Below, piece after piece: positions 9,892 to 18,039 of a DNA stretch of 64,000 bases (its first letter is position 1; every line of letters begins with the position of its first letter). The translations under genes were made by a program, and so were the position numbers. The notes under the pieces are model-generated. The model did not search any database, had not been told where the DNA came from, and saw only the letters and a program-made list of their open reading frames with translations. Origin of the DNA: Streptomyces glaucescens (GTDB taxonomy: Bacteria; Actinomycetota; Actinomycetes; Streptomycetales; Streptomycetaceae); NCBI RefSeq assembly GCF_000761215.1, contig NZ_CP009438.1, positions 5,101,501-5,165,500 of the forward strand, in the 5' to 3' direction.

Positions 9892-9923
9892 CGGCCGGGT
9901 GCTGAGCGCCACCCGCCCGGCCG
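9892..9923 (-). terminator. Hairpin after nagB
   Basis: CGGCCGGG pairs with CCCGGCCG across a 16-base loop, 14 bases beyond the nagB stop codon. No T-run. Confidence 0.5.
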
Positions 9924-9936
9924 CTGCCGCCGAGTG

Positions 9937-10722
9937 CTAGATCCCCTGCCACTCCGGCTTGTTGGCGTAGGTGTGCCGGAAGTAGTCCACGAGCTTCAGC
10001 TTGGACGCCGCGGCCTCGTCGACGACAACCGTGGCGTGCGGGTGCAGTTGCAGCGCGGAGGCGGGACACACCGCGGCCACCGGCCCCTCCACCGTCGCGG
10101 CGACCGCGTCCGCCTTGCCCTCCCCGGTGGCCAGCAGCACCAGGTGCCGTGCCTCCAGGATCGTCCCGATGCCCTGGGTGATGACGTGGTGCGGGACCTG
10201 GTCGATGTCGCCCTCGAAGAAGCGCGCGTTGTCGATCCGGGTCTGCTCGGTCAGCGTCTTGATCCGGGTGCGCGAGGCGAGGGAGGAGCAGGGCTCGTTG
10301 AACCCGATGTGCCCGTCGGTGCCGATCCCGAGCAGCTGCAGATCCACCCCGCCGGCCTCGGCGAGCGCCCTGTCGTAGGCCGCGCAGGCCGCCTGGACGT
10401 CCTCCGCCTCGCCGTCGGGTCCCATGAACGCGTCCATCGACAGCCCCAGCGGCTCCAGCACCTCACGCCGCAGCACGGAACGGTACGACTCCGGGTGCGA
10501 GGAGGGCAGCCCCACGTACTCGTCGAGCTGGGCGATCCGCGCCCGCGATGCGTCCACGGCCCCGGAGCGCACCTTGGCCGCGAGGGCCTGGTAGATGGGC
10601 AGCGGCGTCGAGCCGGTGGCCACACCGAGCAGGGCATCGGGCTTGCGCCGGAGCAGCTGGGCCATGGCCTCGGCAATCAGCTCGCCGCCGGCCGGTGCGT
10701 CCGGAACGATGACAACTTCCAC
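9937..10722 (-). CDS. nagB: Glucosamine-6-phosphate deaminase NagB
   Basis: A 261-residue cytoplasmic enzyme that turns glucosamine-6-phosphate into fructose-6-phosphate and ammonia, the last step that feeds GlcNAc into glycolysis. Family marks include the substrate loop GVATGSTPLPIY near residue 35, the catalytic region AQLDEYVG near 65 and GIGTDGHIGFNEP near 137. The length matches bacterial NagB. It starts with GTG. Its substrate is also a DasR ligand, so this enzyme sets the level of the signal, and a dre-like site about 50 bases before its start closes that loop. Confidence 0.96.
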   Translation of the reverse strand: MEVVIVPDAPAGGELIAEAMAQLLRRKPDALLGVATGSTPLPIYQALAAKVRSGAVDASRARIAQLDEYVGLPSSHPESYRSVLRREVLEPLGLSMDAFMGPDGEAEDVQAACAAYDRALAEAGGVDLQLLGIGTDGHIGFNEPCSSLASRTRIKTLTEQTRIDNARFFEGDIDQVPHHVITQGIGTILEARHLVLLATGEGKADAVAATVEGPVAAVCPASALQLHPHATVVVDEAAASKLKLVDYFRHTYANKPEWQGI

Positions 10723-10773
10723 GCTGGGCCTGCCGATCTGAAGAGGGGACTCGAAGGCACCCGGGAGGGGCCA

Positions 10774-10803
10774 TGTGGTTTAGACCAATCTGGAGACCAA
10801 TCT
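10774..10803. promoter_or_regulatory. dre-like site and repeated half-site before nagB
   Basis: TGTGGTTTAGACCAAT (10774-10789) matches the dre palindrome at most positions. The half AGACCAATCT then occurs twice with a two-base spacer (10782-10791 and 10794-10803). Together they lie 52-81 bases before the nagB start, the right place for DasR to repress nagB. I see nothing else in the 255-base gap. Confidence 0.8.
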
Positions 10804-10977
10804 AACAGAGCGGCGGTACCCGTTCCCAGGTGTCGTGGGCCGTTCGACGGAGGGGTGACGGCGGGATGAACCCGAGGGGGAGGCATGGTCCCGCCCGGCC
10901 CGCCATCTCGCTCCTGCCGCGCACCGACGCCCGGCCGGATCGCATCCCGCGAGGCGGCCGAGCGGCCGCCCGCCGGC

Positions 10978-11727
10978 TCAGGTCAGTGACCCTCCCGTCG
11001 CGTCGACCCAGCTGCCCGTGATCCACCGGCCGCCGTCCGAGGCGAGGAACGCCACCACGTCCGCGACATCCGCCGGCGCGCCCACCCGGCCGAGCGCCGA
11101 TATGGCCGCGGCCTGGGCCCGGCCCTCCTCCGTGCCGAGGAGCCCGGCCGTGTTGTCGGTGGCGATGATGCCGGGAGCCACCGAATTCACCGTGATGCCC
11201 CGTGGGCCGAGCACCTTGGACAGGTCCCGGGTGAACACGTCCAGGGCGCCCTTCGTCATCGCGTAGGCCATCTTGTCCGGCATCACCGCGGTGCGGGCGA
11301 GCCCCGAAGAGATGTTGACGACCCGCCCTCCGTCGCGCAGCCGGGTGAGACCGTGCTGGACGATGAAGTGGGGCGCCTTCACGTTCACCGCGAAGACCCG
11401 GTCGAACTCGGCCTCGTCGATCTCCTCGAGGGCCGGCGCCGTGCCGATCCCGGCGTTGTTCACGATGATGTCCACGCCGTCCGCGTGCCGGTCGAACTCG
11501 GCCCACAGCGCCTCGGCGTCCCCGGGCCGTCCCAGCTCCACGCCGAGCGGGAAGGCCGCGCCGCCGGCCGCCTCGATCGCCGCGACCGTCTCCTTCGCCG
11601 CCGCCTCGTTCGTGCCGTAGTGCACCGCGACCCGCGCGCCGTCTCGCCCCAGCCGCTCGGCGATACCGCGCCCGATCCCCCTGCTCGCCCCCGTGACGAG
11701 TGCCGTCCTGCCGCTCAGCGCGCCCAT
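10978..11727 (-). CDS. SDR-family oxidoreductase
   Basis: A 249-residue classical short-chain dehydrogenase. It has the nucleotide loop TGASRGIG near residue 13, NNAG near 90, and the catalytic Ser-Tyr-Lys set in NISSG and YAMTK. The sequence RVAVHYGTNEAA after the second strand suggests NADP(H). The substrate is unknown. It is read away from a TetR-type regulator with a 97-base shared promoter region that holds a clear inverted repeat, so that regulator very likely controls it. The length is standard. Confidence 0.88.
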   Translation of the reverse strand: MGALSGRTALVTGASRGIGRGIAERLGRDGARVAVHYGTNEAAAKETVAAIEAAGGAAFPLGVELGRPGDAEALWAEFDRHADGVDIIVNNAGIGTAPALEEIDEAEFDRVFAVNVKAPHFIVQHGLTRLRDGGRVVNISSGLARTAVMPDKMAYAMTKGALDVFTRDLSKVLGPRGITVNSVAPGIIATDNTAGLLGTEEGRAQAAAISALGRVGAPADVADVVAFLASDGGRWITGSWVDATGGSLT

Positions 11728-11763
11728 GCCGACGCCCCCTCCGCAATTTGCTAGTGGTCGATA

Positions 11764-11799
11764 CAGAAATGACCGTAGAGCACGCCTCTGTCATTTGTC
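11764..11799. promoter_or_regulatory. Inverted repeat between SDR and TetR genes
   Basis: ACAGAAATGAC and GTCATTTGTCT face each other around a 15-base centre, midway between the two divergent starts. This is a likely operator for the TetR-type protein, covering both promoters. Confidence 0.6.
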
Positions 11800-11824
11800 T
11801 AGCGTCCGCTATAAAATCCACACC

Positions 11825-12463
11825 ATGGTGAGCGCGCAGGACAACGAGGCGCGGAGCGCCCCGGCCGCCGGGCAGCGCGGCCGCGGCCGGCCCCGCTCCT
11901 TCGACCGGGAGACCGCCCTGGAGAAGGCGATCATGGCCTTCTGGGAGCACGGGTACGAGGCCACGTCCGTCTCCGACCTCACCCGCGCCATGGGGATCGG
12001 CGCCCCCAGCCTCTACTCCGCCTTCGGTGACAAGCGCGCCCTGTTCGACGAGGTCGTGCAGGTGTACGGCGTGCGGTACGGGTCGTTCGCCGTGCGCGCC
12101 CTCGCCGAGGAGCCCACCGCCCGGGCCGCCGTCGAGCGCACGCTGCGCGAGGCCGCCGCCGAGTACACCGCCCCCGGCCGCCCGCACGGCTGCCTCGTCG
12201 TCCACGCGGCGACCAACTGCACCACGCCCGAGGTGGAGCAGTCCCTGAGGGAGCGGCGCAACGCCAACATCGCGGCGTTCGAAAGCCGGATAAGAGCCGA
12301 CATCGCCTCAGGGGTGCTGCCGCCCGGCACCGACGCGGCGGCGCTCGCCCGGCACGTGGGGGCCATGATCCAGGGCATGTCCCAGCAGGCGCGCGACGGC
12401 GCGAGCCGGGCGGAACTGGAAGCGCTCGCGGAAATTGCCATGTCCGTTTGGCCCCGCGGATGA
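11825..12463 (+). CDS. TetR/AcrR-family regulator
   Basis: A 212-residue regulator. After a basic leader (RGRGRPRSFDRETALEKA) comes a TetR helix-turn-helix at about residues 25-75 (GYEATSVSDLTRAMGIGAPS, then LYSAFGDKRALFDEV), followed by an all-helical ligand domain with GCLVVHAATN. The GRPRSFDRE...GIGAPSLYSAFG pattern is shared with the YbjK/RutR-like branch often paired with oxidoreductases. It is read away from the SDR gene and probably represses it. An upstream in-frame extension exists but lies across the operator. Confidence 0.88.
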   Translation: MVSAQDNEARSAPAAGQRGRGRPRSFDRETALEKAIMAFWEHGYEATSVSDLTRAMGIGAPSLYSAFGDKRALFDEVVQVYGVRYGSFAVRALAEEPTARAAVERTLREAAAEYTAPGRPHGCLVVHAATNCTTPEVEQSLRERRNANIAAFESRIRADIASGVLPPGTDAAALARHVGAMIQGMSQQARDGASRAELEALAEIAMSVWPRG

Positions 12464-12562
12464 CCGGAGCGGGTTAGGCTTCCCAAGGCCGGGAAACGGC
12501 TGTCGGCCCCGCGCCGCACTGGTCTTCAGACAACAAACAGCTTCCGACGCATGGACACGCCG

Positions 12563-12578
12563 AGTGGTCTAGTCCACA
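12563..12578. promoter_or_regulatory. dre-like DasR site before the small RNA
   Basis: AGTGGTCTAGTCCACA is a near-perfect dre palindrome with the central GTCTAG of the consensus. It stands alone in the gap between the TetR gene and the PdtaS-like kinase gene, about 12-27 bases before the proposed 5' end of the scr5239-like RNA. In S. coelicolor that small RNA is known to depend on DasR. Confidence 0.8.
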
Positions 12579-12589
12579 ATCGTTGCAGG

Positions 12590-12765
12590 CCACCGTCATG
12601 GGAACTCACCGTGCGGTAGTCCCGCGACGGCGGGACCATGCGGGGGAACAAGCATCCGTCTTCCCCGCACAGGAAGACGGACCGAGGAACCGGAGCTCTC
12701 TGCCCTGACTGCCCCGGCTCCTCATCCTTCGGCCGACCGGGACCGCACACCCCACGGCCGATATT
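12590..12765 (+). ncRNA. scr5239: Probable scr5239-type small RNA
   Basis: The 445-base gap has no convincing protein gene but holds a run of hairpins. GTCCCG/CGGGAC lies near 12617. A perfect nine-base stem CCGTCTTCC/GGAAGACGG lies near 12655-12679. A longer imperfect stem follows, and a final CGGCCG/CGGCCG hairpin near 12733-12764 could terminate. In S. coelicolor the 159-base RNA scr5239 lies in this gap, between SCO5238 and SCO5239. It acts on agarase, methionine synthase and PEP carboxykinase messages. The position, folding and dre site fit that RNA; the exact ends here are estimates. Confidence 0.7.
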
Positions 12766-12908
12766 GCTCCGGGCTGCGGTGCCGGGAGGGTTGAGGGTCC
12801 CTCCCAGGCGCCGCGGCCCGCGGGTGTCTCAGGGCCCCCGAAGCCGTGCGCCGGCGCCCGAGGCCGTACATTTCAGTGCCGTACGGGCCCCCGGGTACGC
12901 TCGCACCC

Positions 12909-14384
12909 GTGCCCTCCATGAACGAACTGGTCCGCCAGCACACCGCCCTCGACGACTCCGACCTCGAGTGGCTGCACCTGCTGGTCTCGGAGTGGCAGCT
13001 GCTCTCCGACCTCTCCTTCGCCGACCTGGTCCTCTGGGTCCCCACCCGCGACGGCACCCGCTATGTCTCCGTCGCGCAGATGCGGCCCAACACGGGCCCG
13101 ACCTCCTACCAGGACGACATGGTCGGCCACCTGGTCCCGCGCGGCCGCCGCCCGATGCTGGACGTGGCGCTCGACGAGGGCCGGATCGTGCGCGAGGGCG
13201 ACCCGGAGTGGCGCGAGGAGGTCCCCGTCCGGGTCGAGTCCATCCCCGTACGGCGGGAAGGACGCGTCCTCGGCGTCATCGCCCGCAACACCAACCTGCT
13301 CACCGTGCGCACCCCGAGCCGGCTGGAGCTGACCTACCTCCAGTCCGCCTCGGACCTCGCCCAGATGATCGCGGCCGGCGCCTTCCCCTTCGCCAACCAG
13401 CAGGTCGACATGGACGCCTCGCCCCGCGTGGGCGACGGCCTGATCCGGCTCGACGCGGACGGCATCGTCCAGTACGCCTCGCCGAACGCCCTCTCCGCCT
13501 ACCACCGTATGGGTCTCGCCGCCGACCTGGTCGGCCACCACCTCGGCCGGACCACCGCCGAACTGGCCCCCACCCGCGGACCGGTGGACGAGGCGCTGGC
13601 CAAGGTCGCCAGCGGATGGGCGCCCCGCGAGTTCGAGATCGAGGCCAAGGACGGGGTGATCCAGTTCCGGGCGATCCCGCTCAAGCCCAAGGGCACCCGC
13701 ATCGGCTCCCTGGTGCTGCTCCGGGACGTCACCGAACTGCGCCGACGCGAACGCGAGTTGATCACCAAGGATGCCACCATCCGGGAGATCCACCACCGGG
13801 TGAAGAACAACCTCCAGACGGTGGCCGCCCTGCTGCGCCTCCAGGCCCGGCGCATCGAGTCGGAACGGGGCCGCGCGGCGCTCGAAGAGGCCGTACGGCG
13901 CGTGGGCTCGATCGCGATCGTGCACGAGACGCTGTCCCAGAACCTCGACGAGCGGGTGGAGTTCGACGAGATCGCCGACCGCGTGCTGGCCATGGTCGCC
14001 GAGATCTCGCCGGGCAAGGTCACCGGCCGGCGCACCGGCCGCTTCGGCATCCTGGACGCCGAGGTCGCCACCCCGCTGTCCATGGTGCTGACCGAAGTGC
14101 TGCAGAACGCCCTGGAACACGGATTCCGGGAGGGTGACACCGGAACGGTGGAGGTCTCGGCGGTCCGCGGCGGCACCTCGAAGGAGGGCCGCCTCCTGGT
14201 CACCGTCCAGGACGACGGCGTCGGCCTGCCCCCCGGCTTCGACCCGCGCACCTCCGGCAATCTGGGCCTGCAGATCGTGCGGACGCTGGTCGAGGGGGAG
14301 TTGGGCGGCACCTTCGACATGGTCCCGGCCCCGGAGCGCGGCACGCAGGTGCTCCTGGACCTGCCGGTACGGGCGCAGAAGTAG
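12909..14384 (+). CDS. pdtaS: PdtaS-like sensor histidine kinase
   Basis: A 491-residue soluble histidine kinase. Residues 1-150 form a GAF-like sensor region (HLLVSEWQLLSDLSFADLVL is highly typical of actinobacterial PdtaS). Residues 170-290 form a PAS domain. Residues 295-370 are a HisKA_2 helix pair with the phosphoacceptor in REIHHRVKNNLQTVAALL. The ATPase domain ends the protein (LQNALEHGF, DDGVGLPPGF). In mycobacteria PdtaS phosphorylates PdtaR, an ANTAR RNA-binding regulator; no such partner is encoded here. The GTG start sits seven bases after TACGCT, so the message may be leaderless; an ATG three codons on is the alternative. Confidence 0.88.
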   Translation: MPSMNELVRQHTALDDSDLEWLHLLVSEWQLLSDLSFADLVLWVPTRDGTRYVSVAQMRPNTGPTSYQDDMVGHLVPRGRRPMLDVALDEGRIVREGDPEWREEVPVRVESIPVRREGRVLGVIARNTNLLTVRTPSRLELTYLQSASDLAQMIAAGAFPFANQQVDMDASPRVGDGLIRLDADGIVQYASPNALSAYHRMGLAADLVGHHLGRTTAELAPTRGPVDEALAKVASGWAPREFEIEAKDGVIQFRAIPLKPKGTRIGSLVLLRDVTELRRRERELITKDATIREIHHRVKNNLQTVAALLRLQARRIESERGRAALEEAVRRVGSIAIVHETLSQNLDERVEFDEIADRVLAMVAEISPGKVTGRRTGRFGILDAEVATPLSMVLTEVLQNALEHGFREGDTGTVEVSAVRGGTSKEGRLLVTVQDDGVGLPPGFDPRTSGNLGLQIVRTLVEGELGGTFDMVPAPERGTQVLLDLPVRAQK

Positions 14385-14492
14385 GACGGACGGGACGGAC
14401 GGCGAGCAGGACGCGGCAGCGGGACGGCGGACGGGGGAGCCGGCGGGCGCGCGGCCGGAGGAGAGGCCGGGGAGCGGGCGGGAAAGCAAAGA

Positions 14493-14518
14493 GCCCCGGA
14501 CCGTGGTGGGTCCGAGGC
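14493..14518. terminator. Hairpin between the convergent kinase and wblE genes
   Basis: GCCCCGGACC and GGTCCGAGGC pair with one mismatch around a six-base loop, about 110 bases past the kinase stop. A weak candidate terminator. The surrounding 261 bases show no gene. Confidence 0.4.
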
Positions 14519-14645
14519 CAGTGCTCGCTGCTGCTCTGCTCGTGTGCTAAGCGCATCGGGGTACTGCGCGCTGCGTGCTCGGGGGCGGGAGTTGCGTACT
14601 CGCTGTACGCGCCGCCAAGCTCAGGCTGTCAGCGGGGTGGGTGTG

Positions 14646-14903
14646 TCAGGCGGAGGCCTGACGGGCCCGGTTGCGGGCGGCGCGGCGCTTCATCGCGCGG
14701 CGCTCGTCCTCGCTGAGACCACCCCAGACGCCGGAGTCCTGGCCGGACTCGAGCGCCCACTGCAGACACTGCTCGATCACCGGGCAGCGACGGCAGACGG
14801 CCTTGGCTTCCTCGATCTGCAGCAGCGCAGGACCGGTGTTGCCGATGGGGAAGAAGAGCTCGGGGTCTTCCTCGCGGCAAACGGCGTTGTGACGCCAGTC
14901 CAT
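14646..14903 (-). CDS. wblE: WblE, WhiB-like iron-sulfur regulator
   Basis: An 85-residue WhiB-family protein. Four cysteines (Cys9, Cys37, Cys40, Cys46) in the C-x27-C-x2-C-x5-C pattern hold a [4Fe-4S] cluster. The turn GVWGG follows, and then a basic tail (RRAMKRRAARNRAR) that contacts DNA. Such proteins act by binding the main sigma factor. Position next to the PdtaS-like and diacylglycerol kinase genes matches wblE of S. coelicolor. The role of WblE is poorly known; it is one of the two most widespread Wbl proteins in actinobacteria. Confidence 0.93.
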   Translation of the reverse strand: MDWRHNAVCREEDPELFFPIGNTGPALLQIEEAKAVCRRCPVIEQCLQWALESGQDSGVWGGLSEDERRAMKRRAARNRARQASA

Positions 14904-15220
14904 GGCTGCTACCTCTCCTTGGTATTACGTGCAGATTGCTTGTGAATGTGAACGCTTTCACGAATCCCTCAACAAGTGAAGGGCCGACTGCCAGGTTCAC
15001 TGGCGTGGTCCTTGGTTTGAGGAGGGGTTCCGGTGATCTGTGGGGCCGTTCCTGCGGGCCGTCCCGATCGCCACGTAGAGACTCGCAAACCTCAGCGGCG
15101 GATACAACCCCTTCCGGAAAGTTTTTTTTGATTCCTCGGTGTCGACTAGGTCACAGCCGTACTTCCATGGGGTGGATCCTGGCCTAAACGTTCGAGTGAA
15201 AGGACTTTGGCCCGTTCTGC
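14904..15220. other. wblE upstream region, no gene
   Basis: A 317-base gap between wblE and the lipid kinase gene, both on the minus strand. It holds the perfect inverted repeat GTGAA-CGCT-TTCAC at 14948-14961, 45 bases before wblE, a plausible operator. It also holds a run of eight T at 15122-15129 flanked by TTCCGGAAAG. The gap must contain the wblE promoter and the end of the kinase transcript. I could not place a convincing -35/-10 pair. Confidence 0.5.
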
Positions 15221-16189
15221 TCACACAATCACACGCAGTGCACGGCGTACGCCTGTGAACGTCACGCTCGTACGCAGCCCCAGGTGGTCACCGTCCATCT
15301 GGAGGGGCAGGGGCACCTTCGAATGCAAGGTGAACTCGGTCAGATCGTGCAGGGACACGGCGTGCCTGCCCCGGGGTCCGCGCTCGGGGGACGAAGTGAG
15401 CAACTGGGTGCCATACCGGGCAACCGAGGCCGTCGACAGTCGGCTGAGACCGAACACGTCGAGACCCGTGTCGAACGAAGCCTTAGGCGACGCATACATG
15501 GGGCGATTGCCGAGGAACGTCCACGGGGCGGTGTTCGAGACTATGGACAGCACCAGATCCGACGCCAGCTCTTCGCCGTCCCGCTCCAGGGAGATCGTGC
15601 CGTGCCGGCGGTGCGGCTCACCGAGCAGCTGGCGCACCACCTGGCGGACGTAGAGGGCGTGCGTCGACTTCTTGCCGCGCTCGCGCTGCTGCTCGACCCG
15701 GCCCACCACGCCCGCGTCGAAGCCCAGGCCCGCGTTGAAGGTGAACCAGCGCGACGGGACGGACTCGTCCTCGGAGCCCGGGGTCCCGGAGGTCAGTCCC
15801 AGCCCGACCGTGCGCTCCCGGCCCTCGCGCAGCGCGTCCAGCAGGGCGCCGGTCGCCTCCACCGCGTCGTTCGGCAGCCCCAGCGCACGGGCGAAGACAT
15901 TGGTGGAGCCGCCGGGCACCACGGCGAGGCGGGGCAGCCGGCCGGGGTCCGGGCCGTCGTGCAGCAGGCCGTTGACGACCTCGTTGACCGTGCCGTCGCC
16001 GCCGAGGGCCACGACCAGTTCGATGTCCTGGCTCTGCGCCGCATGCCGACCGAGGTCGCGTGCGTGGCCGCGGTACTCCGTGGTGACCGCGTCGAGCTTC
16101 ATCTCGCTCGCGAGCGCGTGGATCAGGACATCGCGCGTACGTGCGCTTGTGGTGGTTGCCGCCGGATTGACCACGAGAAGTGCACGCAT
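15221..16189 (-). CDS. Diacylglycerol/lipid kinase (DAGK_cat)
   Basis: A 322-residue lipid kinase that would phosphorylate diacylglycerol or a related lipid at the membrane face. The N-terminal half is the DAGK catalytic domain: VNPAA near residue 8, the ATP loop GGDGTVNEVVNGL near 65 and VPGGSTNVFARALG near 90. The C-terminal half is the usual beta-rich domain. The ATG is preceded by TACGCT and seven bases, so the transcript is probably leaderless. Upstream in-frame extension is rejected because it has no family character. Confidence 0.9.
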   Translation of the reverse strand: MRALLVVNPAATTTSARTRDVLIHALASEMKLDAVTTEYRGHARDLGRHAAQSQDIELVVALGGDGTVNEVVNGLLHDGPDPGRLPRLAVVPGGSTNVFARALGLPNDAVEATGALLDALREGRERTVGLGLTSGTPGSEDESVPSRWFTFNAGLGFDAGVVGRVEQQRERGKKSTHALYVRQVVRQLLGEPHRRHGTISLERDGEELASDLVLSIVSNTAPWTFLGNRPMYASPKASFDTGLDVFGLSRLSTASVARYGTQLLTSSPERGPRGRHAVSLHDLTEFTLHSKVPLPLQMDGDHLGLRTSVTFTGVRRALRVIV

Positions 16190-16412
16190 GGATGGCAGCG
16201 TACCTACTGGGGGGTACTTGGCCCAGACCGGAGTGGGGATCACGTGAGGGTTCCCGGCGTGAACCTCGACACGAGGGCGCGAGGCGGGTAAAGGGCGCCT
16301 CGCCGGCCCACGCGCGCCGGGGACCGGCTCCCGCTCCGTGCCGCGCGGCCCGTCATGCCGGTGCACCGCACCTCGCCCGCGCGGACCCCGTCCCGGCCGC
16401 TACCCTGCAAGG

Positions 16413-16859
16413 GTGAGCTCTGCCCAGAACCCCAGCCCCGAGACCGCCGACCTGACGGGCCCGCGTCCCGTCCGGCTGACCGCCGCGGCGGCCCTGGCCG
16501 GGCTGGAGGGCCTGGCGCTGGTGGCCGGCGGCGTCTGGATGCTCGTCCTCGGGCTGACCGGGGAGCCGGACGACCGCCGGCAGGCCGTCACCGGAGGCGT
16601 GACCCTGATCGTGCTCGCGCTGCTGCCGCTGCTCGCGGCGCGGGGGCTGCTGGCCCGCCGCAGCTGGAGCCGCGGACCCGCGATCATCACCCAGATCATG
16701 GCGCTGCCCGTGGCCTACAACCTGCTCCAGGCCGACAGCATGTCGATCCCCGCGGGCATCGCCCTGGCCGTCGTCGCCGTCGCCACGCTCGTGCTGCTGA
16801 TCAACGCGGAGACGACCCGGGCCCTCGGCATCCGCGGGCCCGGCAACGCCGAGAAGTGA
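16413..16859 (+). CDS. Small integral membrane protein, unknown role
   Basis: A 148-residue protein with a Pro/Thr-rich cytoplasmic start and four membrane spans: LAGLEGLALVAGGVWMLVLG, VTLIVLALLPLLAARGLL, AIITQIMALPVAYNLLQ and GIALAVVAVATLVLLI. It is typical of conserved actinobacterial hypothetical membrane proteins, and no activity can be inferred. The GTG start has TACCCT six bases upstream and no ribosome binding site, so it is probably leaderless. It runs toward the sigma factor gene and ends 25 bases from it. Confidence 0.8.
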   Translation: MSSAQNPSPETADLTGPRPVRLTAAAALAGLEGLALVAGGVWMLVLGLTGEPDDRRQAVTGGVTLIVLALLPLLAARGLLARRSWSRGPAIITQIMALPVAYNLLQADSMSIPAGIALAVVAVATLVLLINAETTRALGIRGPGNAEK

Positions 16860-16884
16860 GCCGGGAAGCAACCGGCCCTTTCGG

Positions 16885-18039
16885 TCACTCCTCCACCAGC
16901 AGCTTCTCCCGCAGCTGCGCCAGCGTGCGCGCCAGCAGCCGGGAGACGTGCATCTGCGAGATGCCGACCTCCTGCGCGATCTGCGACTGGGTCATGTTGC
17001 CGAAGAACCGCAGCAGCAGGATCCGCTTCTCGCGCGGGGGCAGGTCCTCCAGGAGTGGCTTCAGCGATTCCCGGTACTCGACGCCCTCCAGCGCCTCGTC
17101 CTCCGCGCCCAGGGTGTCCGCGACCGCCGGTGACTCGTCGTCGGTGTCGGGGACGTCCAGGGACAGCGTGGAGTACGCGTTGGCGGACTCCAGGCCCTCC
17201 AGGACCTCCTCCTCCGAGATCGCCAGCTTCTCGGCCAGCTCGTGCACCGTGGGGGAGCGGCCGTGCAGCTGCGACAGCTCGGCCGTCGCCGTGGTCAGGG
17301 AGAGACGCAGCTCCTGCAGCCGGCGCGGCACCCGCACCGCCCAGCCCTTGTCGCGGAAGTGCCGCTTGATCTCGCCGACGACCGTCGGGGTCGCGTAGGT
17401 GGAGAACTCCACGCCGCGGTCCGGGTCGAAGCGGTCGACCGACTTGATCAGGCCGATGGTGGCGACCTGGGTCAGGTCGTCCAGCGGCTCGCCCCGGTTG
17501 CGGAACCGGCGCGCGAGGTGCTCCACCAGCGGCAGATGCATCCGGACCAGCCGGTTGCGCAGCTCCGCGTACTCCGGGCTGCCCTGCGGCAGCGAGCGCA
17601 GCTCGACGAACAGGGCGCGCGCCCCGCTGCGGTCCTGAGGGCCGTGGTGCGCGGGAGGCGCGCCCCGCGCGGCCACCGCGTCGTCCTCGGAATTTCGCTC
17701 GTGCTCGCTCATCGTCCCGCCCGTCGCCCTTCCCCGAGCCCGTCCCTCGGCCCGGACAGGGAAGCCCCCGCTTCGCCGCTCCAGAGGCGCGCCCTGCACG
17801 GCACTGTCCTGATCCCGCTGCCCGTCGCCGGGGAAGTCCGCCCGAGGGGAGTCCTCCTCCGGGTGCGGCCGGGCCTGCTCGGGGATGCCGTCGATGCCGT
17901 CCGCCATGCGCCGGGAACCGCCGGGGCCGCCCCGGGCACCCGCCGGACCGTCCGGTCCGGCGGGCCGGACCGCGCCCTCGGCCGGCAGCTCCCGTGTGCC
18001 GCGCTCTTCGTCCCGCACCGGACCGTCCCCGTTCCTCAC
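16885..18039 (-). CDS. sigH: SigB-family stress sigma factor, SigH-like
   Basis: A group 3 sigma factor of the SigB/F/G branch. The conserved core starts near position 17712 (MSEHERN) and has region 2 (HLPLVEHLARRF, FSTYATPTVVGEIKRHFRDK), region 3 and region 4 (QSQIAQEVGISQMHVSRLLA). The GTG start at 18039 was chosen because it overlaps the stop of the anti-sigma gene as GTGA, giving 384 residues with a 109-residue disordered extension. Internal starts at 17907 and 17712 would give shorter forms. S. coelicolor SigH, involved in osmotic stress and development, is known to exist in several sizes. The frame stays open to 18477. Confidence 0.85.
   Translation of the reverse strand: MRNGDGPVRDEERGTRELPAEGAVRPAGPDGPAGARGGPGGSRRMADGIDGIPEQARPHPEEDSPRADFPGDGQRDQDSAVQGAPLERRSGGFPVRAEGRARGRATGGTMSEHERNSEDDAVAARGAPPAHHGPQDRSGARALFVELRSLPQGSPEYAELRNRLVRMHLPLVEHLARRFRNRGEPLDDLTQVATIGLIKSVDRFDPDRGVEFSTYATPTVVGEIKRHFRDKGWAVRVPRRLQELRLSLTTATAELSQLHGRSPTVHELAEKLAISEEEVLEGLESANAYSTLSLDVPDTDDESPAVADTLGAEDEALEGVEYRESLKPLLEDLPPREKRILLLRFFGNMTQSQIAQEVGISQMHVSRLLARTLAQLREKLLVEE

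Noticed and set aside
9361-9935. Long open frames across the dasD-nagB gap
   Set aside because: They are made of the duplicated element, differ in frame between copies and have no binding site or domain.
15100-15165. Possible SigR promoter (GGAAT and GTT) before wblE on the minus strand
   Set aside because: The two boxes are 22 bases apart, not 18-19, and the site is over 200 bases from the start.
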